Shown in pieces: positions 46,161 through 53,839 of a stretch of DNA of 64,000 nucleotides. Below the pieces are notes generated by a model. That model was given only the letters and a program-made list of their open reading frames with translations. It ran no database searches and was not told the origin of the DNA. The stretch is from contig NZ_LT629693.1 of assembly GCF_900099825.1 (NCBI RefSeq), positions 3,049,001-3,113,000 of the forward strand. The letters are read 5' to 3'. The DNA comes from Bradyrhizobium ottawaense (GTDB lineage: Bacteria > Pseudomonadota > Alphaproteobacteria > Rhizobiales > Xanthobacteraceae). Both the position numbers and the translations under genes were made by a program. Every line of letters begins with the position of its first letter. Positions within the stretch are counted from its first letter, which is position 1.

Positions 46161-47390
46161 ATGGATTACAGCCAATTTTTCAGTGCCGCCCTCAACCGCC
46201 TGCATGAAGAGCGGCGTTACCGGGTCTTCGCCGACCTCGAACGGATCGCCGGCCGGTTCCCGCACGCGCTCTGGCACTCGCCGAAGGGCCCGCGCAACGT
46301 CGTGATCTGGTGTTCCAACGACTATCTCGGCATGGGCCAGCACCCCAGGGTGGTCGGCGCCATGGTCGAGACCGCCACCCGCGTCGGCACCGGCGCAGGC
46401 GGCACCCGCAACATCGCCGGAACCCATCATCCGCTGGTGCAGCTCGAGGCCGAACTGGCCGATCTGCACGGCAAGCAGGCTTCGCTGCTGTTCACCTCGG
46501 GCTACGTCTCGAACCAGACCGGCATCGCGACCATCGCCAAGCTGATCCCGAACTGCCTGATCCTGTCGGACGCGCTCAACCACAATTCGATGATCGAAGG
46601 CGTCCGTCAGGCCGGCTGCGAACGCCAGATCTTCCGTCACAACGACGTCGAGCATCTGGAACAGCTCTTGATCGCGGCGGGTCCCGACCGGCCCAAGCTG
46701 ATCGCCTGCGAAAGCCTGTATTCGATGGACGGCGACGTCGCGCCGCTGGCGAAGATTTGCGATCTGGCCGAAAAGTACGGCGCCATGACCTATGTCGACG
46801 AGGTCCATGCAGTCGGCATGTACGGCCCGCGCGGCGGCGGCATCGCCGAGCGTGACGGCGTCATGCACCGCATCGACGTGCTCGAGGGCACGCTCGCAAA
46901 AGCCTTCGGCTGCCTCGGCGGCTATATTGCCGGGAATGCCGACATCATCGACGCCGTGCGTTCCTATGCGCCGGGCTTCATCTTCACCACCGCGCTGCCG
47001 CCGGCGATCTGTTCCGCCGCCACCGCTGCGATCCGTCATCTCAAGACCTCGAGCTGGGAGCGCGAGCGCCACCAGGACCGCGCCGCCCGCGTCAAGGCGA
47101 TTCTGAACGCCGCCGGCCTGCCGGTGATGTCGAACGACACCCATATCGTGCCGCTGTTCGTCGGCGACCCCGAGAAGTGCAAGCAGGCCTGCGACATCCT
47201 GCTCGAGGAGCACGGCGTCTACATCCAGCCGATCAACTATCCGACCGTGGCCAAGGGCACCGAACGGCTGCGGATCACGCCCTCGCCCTACCATGACGAC
47301 GGCCTGATCGACGGCCTCGCCGACGCGCTGCTGCAGGTCTGGGAACGCCTCGGCCTGCCGCTGAAGCAGAAATCGCTGGCGGCCGAGTAA
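46161..47390 (+). CDS. hemA: 5-aminolevulinate synthase
   Basis: This 409-residue PLP enzyme condenses glycine with succinyl-CoA, the first step of haem synthesis in alphaproteobacteria. It has the start [33 protein letters not shown], the aspartate loop [12 protein letters not shown], and the PLP lysine in [12 protein letters not shown]. The GTG at 46158 is an alternative start one codon earlier. A FixK/Fnr-type box upstream suggests induction at low oxygen, matching the need for haem under microaerobic growth. Confidence 0.97.
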   Translation: MDYSQFFSAALNRLHEERRYRVFADLERIAGRFPHALWHSPKGPRNVVIWCSNDYLGMGQHPRVVGAMVETATRVGTGAGGTRNIAGTHHPLVQLEAELADLHGKQASLLFTSGYVSNQTGIATIAKLIPNCLILSDALNHNSMIEGVRQAGCERQIFRHNDVEHLEQLLIAAGPDRPKLIACESLYSMDGDVAPLAKICDLAEKYGAMTYVDEVHAVGMYGPRGGGIAERDGVMHRIDVLEGTLAKAFGCLGGYIAGNADIIDAVRSYAPGFIFTTALPPAICSAATAAIRHLKTSSWERERHQDRAARVKAILNAAGLPVMSNDTHIVPLFVGDPEKCKQACDILLEEHGVYIQPINYPTVAKGTERLRITPSPYHDDGLIDGLADALLQVWERLGLPLKQKSLAAE

Positions 47391-47500
47391 CCCTACCCTT
47401 CCGAATCCCGTCAAATTGGGCCGGTGGCGCGATGCGCTGCCGGCCCAATGCGTTTATACTCCACGACGGCCCTTTCGGGCCGGGAAGGAGACAGGCCGCG

Positions 47501-50500
47501 ATGCTGCACGACTGGGGCGTAATCGCCGCCGCGTTCGCCTATATCGGGCTGCTGTTCTTTGTCGCCAGCCAGGGCAACCGGCTGTCGCCGAGCCAGCGCG
47601 GCCGCGCCGGCATGCTGATCTATCCGCTGTCGCTGGCGATCTATTGCACCTCCTGGACCTTCTTCGGCTCGGTCGGCTTCGCCACCCGCACCAGCGTCGA
47701 CTTTCTCGCGATCTATGTCGGCCCGATCCTGATGATCGGGCTTTGCACGCCACTGCTGCGCCGGGTGATCCAGCTCGCCAAGTCGCAGAACATCACCTCG
47801 ATCGCCGACTTCATCGCCGCGCGCTACGGCAAGAGCCAGGCGGTTGCCGCCACCGTGGCGCTGATCGCGATCATCGGATCGGTTCCCTATATCGCGCTCC
47901 AGCTCAAGGCGATGGCGTCGTCGCTGGAGACCATCCTGAGCGAGGACAAGGCGTTCTCCTCGATCCCGATCATCGGCGACATCGCGCTGGTCGTCACGCT
48001 GGCGATGGCGGTGTTCGCGGTGCTGTTCGGCACCCGCCAGACCGACGCCACCGAGCACCAGCACGGCCTGATGCTGGCGGTTGCCACCGAATCCATCGTC
48101 AAGCTGGTGGCCTTCCTCGCCGCCGGCGCCTTCGTCACCTTCTGGATGTTCACACCCGTCGAACTGATCGAACGCGCGATGAAGACCCCGGAGGCGGTGC
48201 GTGTCATCGACTACGTGCCGGGGATAGGCAATTTCCTGACCATGACGCTGCTTTCGTTCTGCGCGATCATGCTGCTGCCGCGGCAGTTTCACGTCAGCGT
48301 GGTCGAGAATTCCAGCATGGCCGAGGTCAACCGCGCCCGCTGGCTGTTTCCGCTCTATCTGGTCGCCATCAACCTGTTCGTGATCCCGATCGCGATTGCC
48401 GGCCTCATCACCTTCCCGTTCGGCGCCGTCGACAGCGACATGTATGTGCTGGCGCTGCCGATCGAAGGCAATGCGCACTTGCTCAGCGTCGCCGTATTCG
48501 TCGGCGGCCTGTCGGCTGCGACCGCGATGGTGATCGTCGAATGCGTCGCGCTCTCGATCATGGTTTCCAACGATATCGTGGTGCCGCTGGTGTTGCAGCG
48601 CAGCGGCGAGACCCGCAACGGCCAGAAGGATTTCGGCGACTTCCTGCTCAAGGTGCGGCGGTTTGCGATCTTCGCCATCATGGTGATGGCCTATTTCTAC
48701 TATCGCGCACTCGGCAACACCCAGCTGGCGGCGATCGGCCTGCTGTCATTCGCGGCCATCGCCCAACTGGCGCCGGCCTTCTTCGGCGGCCTGTTCTGGC
48801 GGCAGGCGACCGCCCGCGGCGCCATGGGCGGCATGCTGATCGGCGTCGCGGTGTGGATCTATACACTGTTTCTGCCGAGCTTCCTGGAGACCTCTACGGT
48901 GGGCCTGATGCTGCTGCAACACGGGCCGTTCGGCATCGAGGCGCTGCGGCCGCAGGCGCTGTTCGGCGCCGACCTGCCGCCATTGCTGCATGGCGTCGCA
49001 TGGTCGCTCTCGCTCAACGTCCTGACCTACATCGTGATGTCGCTGGCGCGTCAGCCATCGTCGATCGAGCGTTTGCAAGCCGATTTGTTCGTGCCGAACA
49101 CGCTGGCGCCGATCGCGCCGACCTTCCGGCGCTGGCGCACCACGGTGACGGTGCAGGACATCCAGAGCACGGTGGCGCAATATCTCGGCCCCGAGCGCGC
49201 CCAGCATGCCTTCGAGGCCTTTGCCGCCGGCCACCCTCGCCCGCTCGATCCGGGCATACCGGCCGACTTCGAACTGCTGCAGCACGCCGAACGCCTGATC
49301 GCCTCCTCGATCGGCGCGGCCTCCTCGCGCCTCGTGATGTCGCTGTTGCTGCGCAAGCGCACCGTCTCCGCCAAGGCCGCGCTGAAGCTGCTCGACGATT
49401 CCCACGCCGCGCTGCATTTCAACCGCGAGATCCTGCAGACCGCGCTGAACCACGTGCGCCAGGGCATCGCCGTGTTCGATGCCGAACTGCAACTGATCTG
49501 CTCGAACCGGCAGTTCGGCGAAATTCTGGCGCTGCCGTCGCATCTGGTGCAACTCGGCCTGCCGTTGCAGGAAATCCTCGAATTCATGGGGGCTGTCAGT
49601 CCCGCCGCCTTCGGCGACGCCGATACGCTGTTGCAGCGGCGGCTGGAGGCCTACACCACCGAGGGCGAGCCCTATCTGGAACGCCTGCCCGAGCGCCACA
49701 TGGTGATCGAGGTCCGCTCCAACCGGATGCCGGGCGGTGGCCTCGTCATCACCTTCTCCGATGTGACGCCGAGCTTCGAGGCCGCCGAAGCGCTGGAGCG
49801 CGCCAACGCGACCCTGGAAAAGCGCGTGCGCGACCGCACCGAGGAACTCACCCGGCTCAATTCCGAACTGGCGCTGGCGAAAAGCACCGCCGAGGACGCC
49901 AACATCTCGAAAACGCGGTTTCTGGCGGCCGCCAGCCACGACATCCTGCAGCCGCTCAACGCCGCCCGGCTCTATGTCACCAGCCTGGTCGAGCGGCAGA
50001 GCGGCGGCGAGGATTCGCGCCTGGTCGAGAACATCGACGATAGCCTGGAAGCGATCGAGGAAATTCTCGGCGCGCTCCTGGACATCTCGCGGCTCGATGC
50101 CGGCGCGATGACGACCTCGATCACGAGCTTCAAGATGGCCGACCTGATGCGTTCGCTCGAAATCGAGTTCGCGCCGATCGCGCGCGCCAAGGGGCTGGAA
50201 CTCACCTTCGTCCCCTGCTCGCTGCCGGTGGAATCCGACCGCTCGCTGTTGCGGCGGCTGCTGCAGAACTTCATCTCCAACGCCATCAAATATACCCCGC
50301 GCGGGCGTGTGCTGGTCGGCGGCCGCCGCCGCGGGCAATCGTTGCAGATCGGCGTCTATGATACCGGCGTCGGCATTCCCGTGATGAAGCGTGGCGAGAT
50401 CTTCAAGGAGTTCCACCGCCTCGAACAGGGCGCGCGGATCGCGCGCGGCCTCGGCCTCGGCCTGTCGATCGTCGAGCGGCTGGCGCGCGTGCTCAACCAC

Positions 50501-51010
50501 GGCATCGCGATCGACGCCAATGCGTCCGGCGGCTCGGTGTTCTCGGTGACGGTGCCGATTGCGACCGCCATCAACCATACCGCCGCCGTCACCAGCGCGA
50601 CGCCGCTTTCCAGGACGCCGATGAGCGGCGCGCTGATCGTCTGCATCGAGAACGACGCGGCGATCCTCGACGGCATGAAGACGCTATTGAAGGCGTGGAA
50701 CGCCGAGGTGATCGCGGCGACCGAGCCCGAGGCCGCGATCGCGGCGATCGAGGCCTCCGGCGGCAACGTCACTGGCTTGCTGGTCGACTATCATCTCGAC
50801 CGCGGCAACGGCGTCGCCGCGATCCGCGAAATCCGCCGCCGTTTCGGCGAAACCATTCCGGCGATCCTGATCACCGCGGATCGCAGCCCGCATGTGCGGA
50901 CGGCCGCGCGCGAGGAAAACATCGCCGTGCTCAACAAGCCGGTCAAGCCGGCATCGTTGCGGGCGCTGATAGGTCAGTGGCGGACCCAGCAGATGGTGGC
51001 GGCGGAGTAG
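47501..51010 (+). CDS. Hybrid histidine kinase fused to a sodium/solute-symporter-like sensor
   Basis: This 1169-residue protein has about thirteen membrane helices of the SSS (SLC5) type in residues 1-515, a PAS region (about 635-770), a coiled segment, a kinase domain with SHDILQPLNAARL (His near 812) and NFISNAIKYTPRG, then a receiver domain with VDYHLDRGNG (Asp near 1095). This plan matches the CbrA/NahK-type family, where a transporter-like part senses or imports a solute. The partner is probably the NarL-type regulator at 52839-53513, now separated by mobile elements. The start at 47501 precedes LHDWGVIAAAFAYIG. Confidence 0.94.
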   Translation: MLHDWGVIAAAFAYIGLLFFVASQGNRLSPSQRGRAGMLIYPLSLAIYCTSWTFFGSVGFATRTSVDFLAIYVGPILMIGLCTPLLRRVIQLAKSQNITSIADFIAARYGKSQAVAATVALIAIIGSVPYIALQLKAMASSLETILSEDKAFSSIPIIGDIALVVTLAMAVFAVLFGTRQTDATEHQHGLMLAVATESIVKLVAFLAAGAFVTFWMFTPVELIERAMKTPEAVRVIDYVPGIGNFLTMTLLSFCAIMLLPRQFHVSVVENSSMAEVNRARWLFPLYLVAINLFVIPIAIAGLITFPFGAVDSDMYVLALPIEGNAHLLSVAVFVGGLSAATAMVIVECVALSIMVSNDIVVPLVLQRSGETRNGQKDFGDFLLKVRRFAIFAIMVMAYFYYRALGNTQLAAIGLLSFAAIAQLAPAFFGGLFWRQATARGAMGGMLIGVAVWIYTLFLPSFLETSTVGLMLLQHGPFGIEALRPQALFGADLPPLLHGVAWSLSLNVLTYIVMSLARQPSSIERLQADLFVPNTLAPIAPTFRRWRTTVTVQDIQSTVAQYLGPERAQHAFEAFAAGHPRPLDPGIPADFELLQHAERLIASSIGAASSRLVMSLLLRKRTVSAKAALKLLDDSHAALHFNREILQTALNHVRQGIAVFDAELQLICSNRQFGEILALPSHLVQLGLPLQEILEFMGAVSPAAFGDADTLLQRRLEAYTTEGEPYLERLPERHMVIEVRSNRMPGGGLVITFSDVTPSFEAAEALERANATLEKRVRDRTEELTRLNSELALAKSTAEDANISKTRFLAAASHDILQPLNAARLYVTSLVERQSGGEDSRLVENIDDSLEAIEEILGALLDISRLDAGAMTTSITSFKMADLMRSLEIEFAPIARAKGLELTFVPCSLPVESDRSLLRRLLQNFISNAIKYTPRGRVLVGGRRRGQSLQIGVYDTGVGIPVMKRGEIFKEFHRLEQGARIARGLGLGLSIVERLARVLNHGIAIDANASGGSVFSVTVPIATAINHTAAVTSATPLSRTPMSGALIVCIENDAAILDGMKTLLKAWNAEVIAATEPEAAIAAIEASGGNVTGLLVDYHLDRGNGVAAIREIRRRFGETIPAILITADRSPHVRTAAREENIAVLNKPVKPASLRALIGQWRTQQMVAAE

Positions 51011-51029
51011 CGGGCGTCTCCGACACGTA

Positions 51030-51057
51030 GGATGGGTGGAGCGAAGCGATACCCATC
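51030..51057. repeat. Left REP palindrome flanking the RAYT gene
   Basis: The 28-base unit contains GATGGGT and ACCCATC arms around GGAGCGAAGCGAT. It is repeated in inverted orientation at 51633-51660 with one difference, so the two bracket the transposase gene. Confidence 0.85.
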
Positions 51058-51071
51058 ATCTCACAACACAT

Positions 51072-51608
51072 TCAGGGCCTTTCGCCAAATTCCCCATCAA
51101 GCCCGGAAACATCGCCCGCCCAATCCTCCGGATAAACTCCGAGTTTCACCATGCGATGGAACGACGAGTACGGCCAATCCCTGACCCGTGTCACCAAGCC
51201 ATGCTTGAGTAGATTGATATGAACGTAGTCGATGTGGCGCGCGAAATCCTTCTCGTCGCGAATTGTGTGCTCCCAATAGCGACGCTGCCAGATACCGCGC
51301 TCGCCCTTGGCAGCGCGACTGGTCGAAATCGGCTCACCCAATGCGGATTTCCGGGAAAATGATGTTTTGATCAGCCGCCAGCGCGTGGAAAAATCCGTGT
51401 CGCCTTCCGGTAACGTCCAGACAGCGTGGAGATGGTCAGGCAGCACGACCATCGCGTCGGTCGTGAACGGATGATGCAACCGCGTCTCACGAAAGGCGGT
51501 GCGCAGGTCGTCGATACATTCCGTCAGCAACGACAGCCGTCGATCAGCCAGATTGACGGTGAAGAAGAAACTGCCACCGGTGATGAAGTTGCGGCGGTAT
51601 TCGGTCAT
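51072..51608 (-). CDS. REP-associated tyrosine transposase (RAYT)
   Basis: This 178-residue protein starts TEYRRNFITGGSFFFTVNLA. It has VVLPDHLHAVWTLP with the HxH pair (His59, His61) of the IS200-like HUH fold, IWQRRYWEHTI, and the catalytic Tyr128 in IDYVHINLLKHGLV. RAYTs cut and join single-stranded REP palindromes and are thought to spread them. Here the gene sits between two inverted REP units. No frameshift is seen, so it may be active. Confidence 0.92.
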   Translation of the reverse strand: MTEYRRNFITGGSFFFTVNLADRRLSLLTECIDDLRTAFRETRLHHPFTTDAMVVLPDHLHAVWTLPEGDTDFSTRWRLIKTSFSRKSALGEPISTSRAAKGERGIWQRRYWEHTIRDEKDFARHIDYVHINLLKHGLVTRVRDWPYSSFHRMVKLGVYPEDWAGDVSGLDGEFGERP

Positions 51609-51632
51609 GCAGGGATGCCCGGATCGCGAGGT

Positions 51633-51660
51633 GATGGGTATCGCTGCGCTCCACCCATCC
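51633..51660. repeat. Right REP palindrome, split from its flank by IS110
   Basis: This is the inverted copy of the unit at 51030-51057, matching at 27 of 28 bases. Its expected flank CCATCCTACG is interrupted after CCATC: the IS110 element begins at the CT that follows, and TACGG resumes at 52831. Confidence 0.85.
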
Positions 51661-51705
51661 TTGTAATAGCGAATTCGACTATCATTGGGATGTTCCGAAA
51701 GGAAT

Positions 51706-51869
51706 GGCCTGCCGTGGACGGCCATCCACGGCAGGCCGCTGGCGATCGGATCGAACCCATCCTGAGCAGTTTGTGGCTGCCCTGTAGCGTGATCGTCGTC
51801 AGCACCTTCATCGGACCCGGATGGTTGCCGGAACAACTTGGTTCGCTTCACAAGGCAGGGTCGACGAAG
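51706..51869 (+). ncRNA. Candidate IS110 bridge RNA with target and donor loops
   Basis: A perfect 13-bp hairpin (51706-51718 with 51725-51737) is followed by a stem (743-747 with 791-795, and 738-741 with 800-803, adding 51000) enclosing a first loop. A second stem (51806-51809 with 51866-51869, plus 51811-51813/51862-51864 and 51815-51818/51858-51861) encloses the next loop and ends right at the transposase ATG. Loop one holds ACCCATCCT and CCTGTAG, matching the two sides of the insertion site. Loop two holds ATGGTTGC and ACAAG, matching the element ends. The exact 5' end is uncertain. Confidence 0.75.
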
Positions 51870-52823
51870 ATGACACAGACTATCATAACGACGGCTGGAA
51901 TCGATACGTCCAAGACCAAGCTCGACGTTGCCGTTCACGGTCACATCGAGCGCTGGCAGGTCGCTAACGCTCTGCCGGGCTGGCGCGCCTTGGTCGCAAA
52001 CTTGACCAATGCTGGCGTGACGCGTGTCGGGATCGAGGCGACGGGCGGCTACGAACGAGGCGTGATGGAGCATTTGCGTGCGGTAGGCTTCACCGTGCTG
52101 GTGTTGCAGCCGGTCCAGGTCAAGGCGTTCGGTCGGGTGCATTTGCGACGCGCTAAGAACGATGCGCTCGATGCGGAACTGATCGCCGCATGTACTGCCT
52201 CTATCGATCCGCCGAAGATTGAGCCAGACCCTCGCCTGGCAGAACTGGCGGGATACCTGACCTTTCTCGAACAGATCGAGGAGGATATCGCGCGCTACAA
52301 AACCAGGCTGGAGCATATCGACGAGCCCGAGATACGGCGGACGGTCAATGCCGACATTGCAAGGCTGAAGACAAGACGCGCGGCGCAGATACGTAACATT
52401 GCCAAGCGGCTGCGCGCCCACCACGATCTCGCCCTGCGGCTTGACCTGGTGTTGAGCATTCCCGGTATCGGCGAGCGCACAGCTCTGGCGCTCATCATTC
52501 GAATGCCTGAACTCGGCCGCGTCAGCCGCGAGGAGGCCGCCGCCCTTGCTGGGCTGGCTCCCTTTGACGACGACAGCGGACAACATAGAGGACAGCGGCA
52601 TATCGCCGGCGGTCGCAGCCGCTTACGCCGCTCCCTGTATGCGGCAGCTCTCCCGGCGGCCTTCCGCTGGAACAGGGCTCTTGTCGCGCTCTATGCTCGC
52701 CTGACAGCACGCGGAAAAGCCCACACTGCAGCACTCATCGCATGCGCTCGAAAGCTGCTAATCTACGCAAATACCGTCGTTCAGCGCGGAACGCCGTGGG
52801 CAGAAAAGTCCTTCAGCGTTTAA
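51870..52823 (+). CDS. IS110-family transposase (bridge-RNA-guided recombinase)
   Basis: This 317-residue recombinase has the RuvC-like DEDD residues: Asp12 in GIDTSK, Glu56 in IEATGGYE, and Asp98 and Asp101 in KNDALDAE. The C-terminal Tnp domain has IPGIGERTALAL, LAGLAPFDDDSGQ and the catalytic Ser250 in GGRSRLRRS. All are present, so the protein looks functional. The start at 51870 follows the RNA-coding left end directly. Recent work on IS621 shows such proteins use an RNA from the element's end to pair target with donor. Confidence 0.93.
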   Translation: MTQTIITTAGIDTSKTKLDVAVHGHIERWQVANALPGWRALVANLTNAGVTRVGIEATGGYERGVMEHLRAVGFTVLVLQPVQVKAFGRVHLRRAKNDALDAELIAACTASIDPPKIEPDPRLAELAGYLTFLEQIEEDIARYKTRLEHIDEPEIRRTVNADIARLKTRRAAQIRNIAKRLRAHHDLALRLDLVLSIPGIGERTALALIIRMPELGRVSREEAAALAGLAPFDDDSGQHRGQRHIAGGRSRLRRSLYAAALPAAFRWNRALVALYARLTARGKAHTAALIACARKLLIYANTVVQRGTPWAEKSFSV

Positions 52824-52838
52824 TGGTTGCTACGGGCC

Positions 52839-53513
52839 CTACCCGGTCGGCGTTCCCTGGCGCCATTGGCCGCCGGCGATTTTTGCAGCCGCGATCACGG
52901 CCTGGGTGCGGCTTTCGACGCCGAGCTTCTGCAGGATCGCCGAGACATGGGCCTTGATGGTCGCCTCGGAGACGCCGAGCTCATAGGCGATCTGCTTGTT
53001 GAGCAGCCCCTCCGACAGCATCATCAGCACCCGCACCTGCTGCGGGGTCAGCGTCACCAGCCGGTCGCGCAGCCGCGTCATGTCGGGGTCGTTGACCGAC
53101 GAAAGGTCGGTGTCCTGCGGGACCCAGACATCGCCGTCCATCACCTTCATGATGGCGTCACGCAATGTCTCGACCCCGAAGCGCTTCGGAATGAAGCCGG
53201 AGGCGCCGAAATCGAGCGAGCGCCGGATGGTTCCGGCGTCGTCGCTGGCGGACACGATGACCACCGGGATCGCCGGATATTGCGCGCGCAGATAGATCAG
53301 GCCGGAGAAGCCCGAGATTCCCGGCATCGAAAGGTCGAGCAGGACCAGATCGACGTCGGAATCCCGCTCCAGCAGTGCCGTGAGATCGTCGAACGAACCG
53401 GCCTCGCTGATGGTGGCCGAGGTCAAAACACCTGCCACCGCCTGCCGCAAGGCGTCGCGGAACAGCGGGTGATCATCGGCGATGACGAGATGGGTAGCGG
53501 CGGCGGTCGTCAT
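52839..53513 (-). CDS. NarL/LuxR-family response regulator
   Basis: This 224-residue protein has an N-terminal receiver (VIADDHPLFRDAL, phosphoacceptor Asp in LVLLDLSMPG, Lys in FIPKRFG) and a C-terminal LuxR helix-turn-helix (LTPQQVRVLMMLSEGLLNKQ and ELGVSEATIKAHVSAILQK). It is probably the partner of the convergent hybrid kinase at 47501-51010. Its stop lies ten bases outside the IS110 element, so it is intact. Confidence 0.93.
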   Translation of the reverse strand: MTTAAATHLVIADDHPLFRDALRQAVAGVLTSATISEAGSFDDLTALLERDSDVDLVLLDLSMPGISGFSGLIYLRAQYPAIPVVIVSASDDAGTIRRSLDFGASGFIPKRFGVETLRDAIMKVMDGDVWVPQDTDLSSVNDPDMTRLRDRLVTLTPQQVRVLMMLSEGLLNKQIAYELGVSEATIKAHVSAILQKLGVESRTQAVIAAAKIAGGQWRQGTPTG

Positions 53514-53839
53514 GGATGTCTCTTCTCAGGGCGCGCGCGATGAGCCCGTATTTGCTTGTCCCTTGCCAAGGCGTCGCGTGCAAGCGTGCAATTCTAGCAC
53601 GTTTGAAAGCAGTTAATCCGCCCGCTTGTGCGCCGCAATATAATCGGCCTGACGGCACCAAGCGGAAAAGATCATGCGTCCCATCGAACCGCGGCCCCCG
53701 GCGCGGCCGTGCAAAGGGCCAAAAGTCGTATTGGGGCGACTTTCACGGCGATGTTACCTTGATACCAAGCCCACAGATCAATCCGGCCAAGTTCGGCAAG
53801 GGGCGGACTTTGCATCAATAAATTTGGGGAGCGCTTGAA
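53514..53839. other. Divergent control region of the response regulator and MFS genes
   Basis: No gene is convincing in these 326 bases. The right end carries GGGGAGCGC, the ribosome site of the MFS gene, and is A+T-richer (ATCAATAAATTTGGGG). I cannot assign promoters with confidence. Confidence 0.5.

Larger units (their letters stand above)
51660..52829 (+). mobile_element. IS110-family insertion sequence, complete, 1170 bp
   Basis: The element runs from a CT at 51660-51661 to the base before a second CT at 52830-52831. Removing it restores CCATC-CT-ACGG, which matches the intact flank of the left REP (CCATCCTACG on the complementary strand). There are no terminal inverted repeats and no larger target duplication, as usual for IS110. 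The left noncoding end is 208 bases and the right only six, the layout of the IS110 group (bridge RNA upstream) as opposed to IS1111. The transposase gene is intact. Confidence 0.85.

Noticed and set aside
47416..50043. 875-codon plus-strand frame overlapping the kinase in another phase
   Set aside because: Arg-rich with no domain; the overlapping frame has clear symporter, PAS and kinase motifs.
48746..50578. 610-codon frame antisense to the hybrid kinase
   Set aside because: His/Arg/Gln-rich composition and full overlap with a conserved kinase mark it as a shadow of GC-rich codon use.
51426..51869. Upstream extension of the IS110 transposase frame
   Set aside because: It passes through the antisense of the RAYT gene and the bridge-RNA region; the conserved protein starts at 51870.
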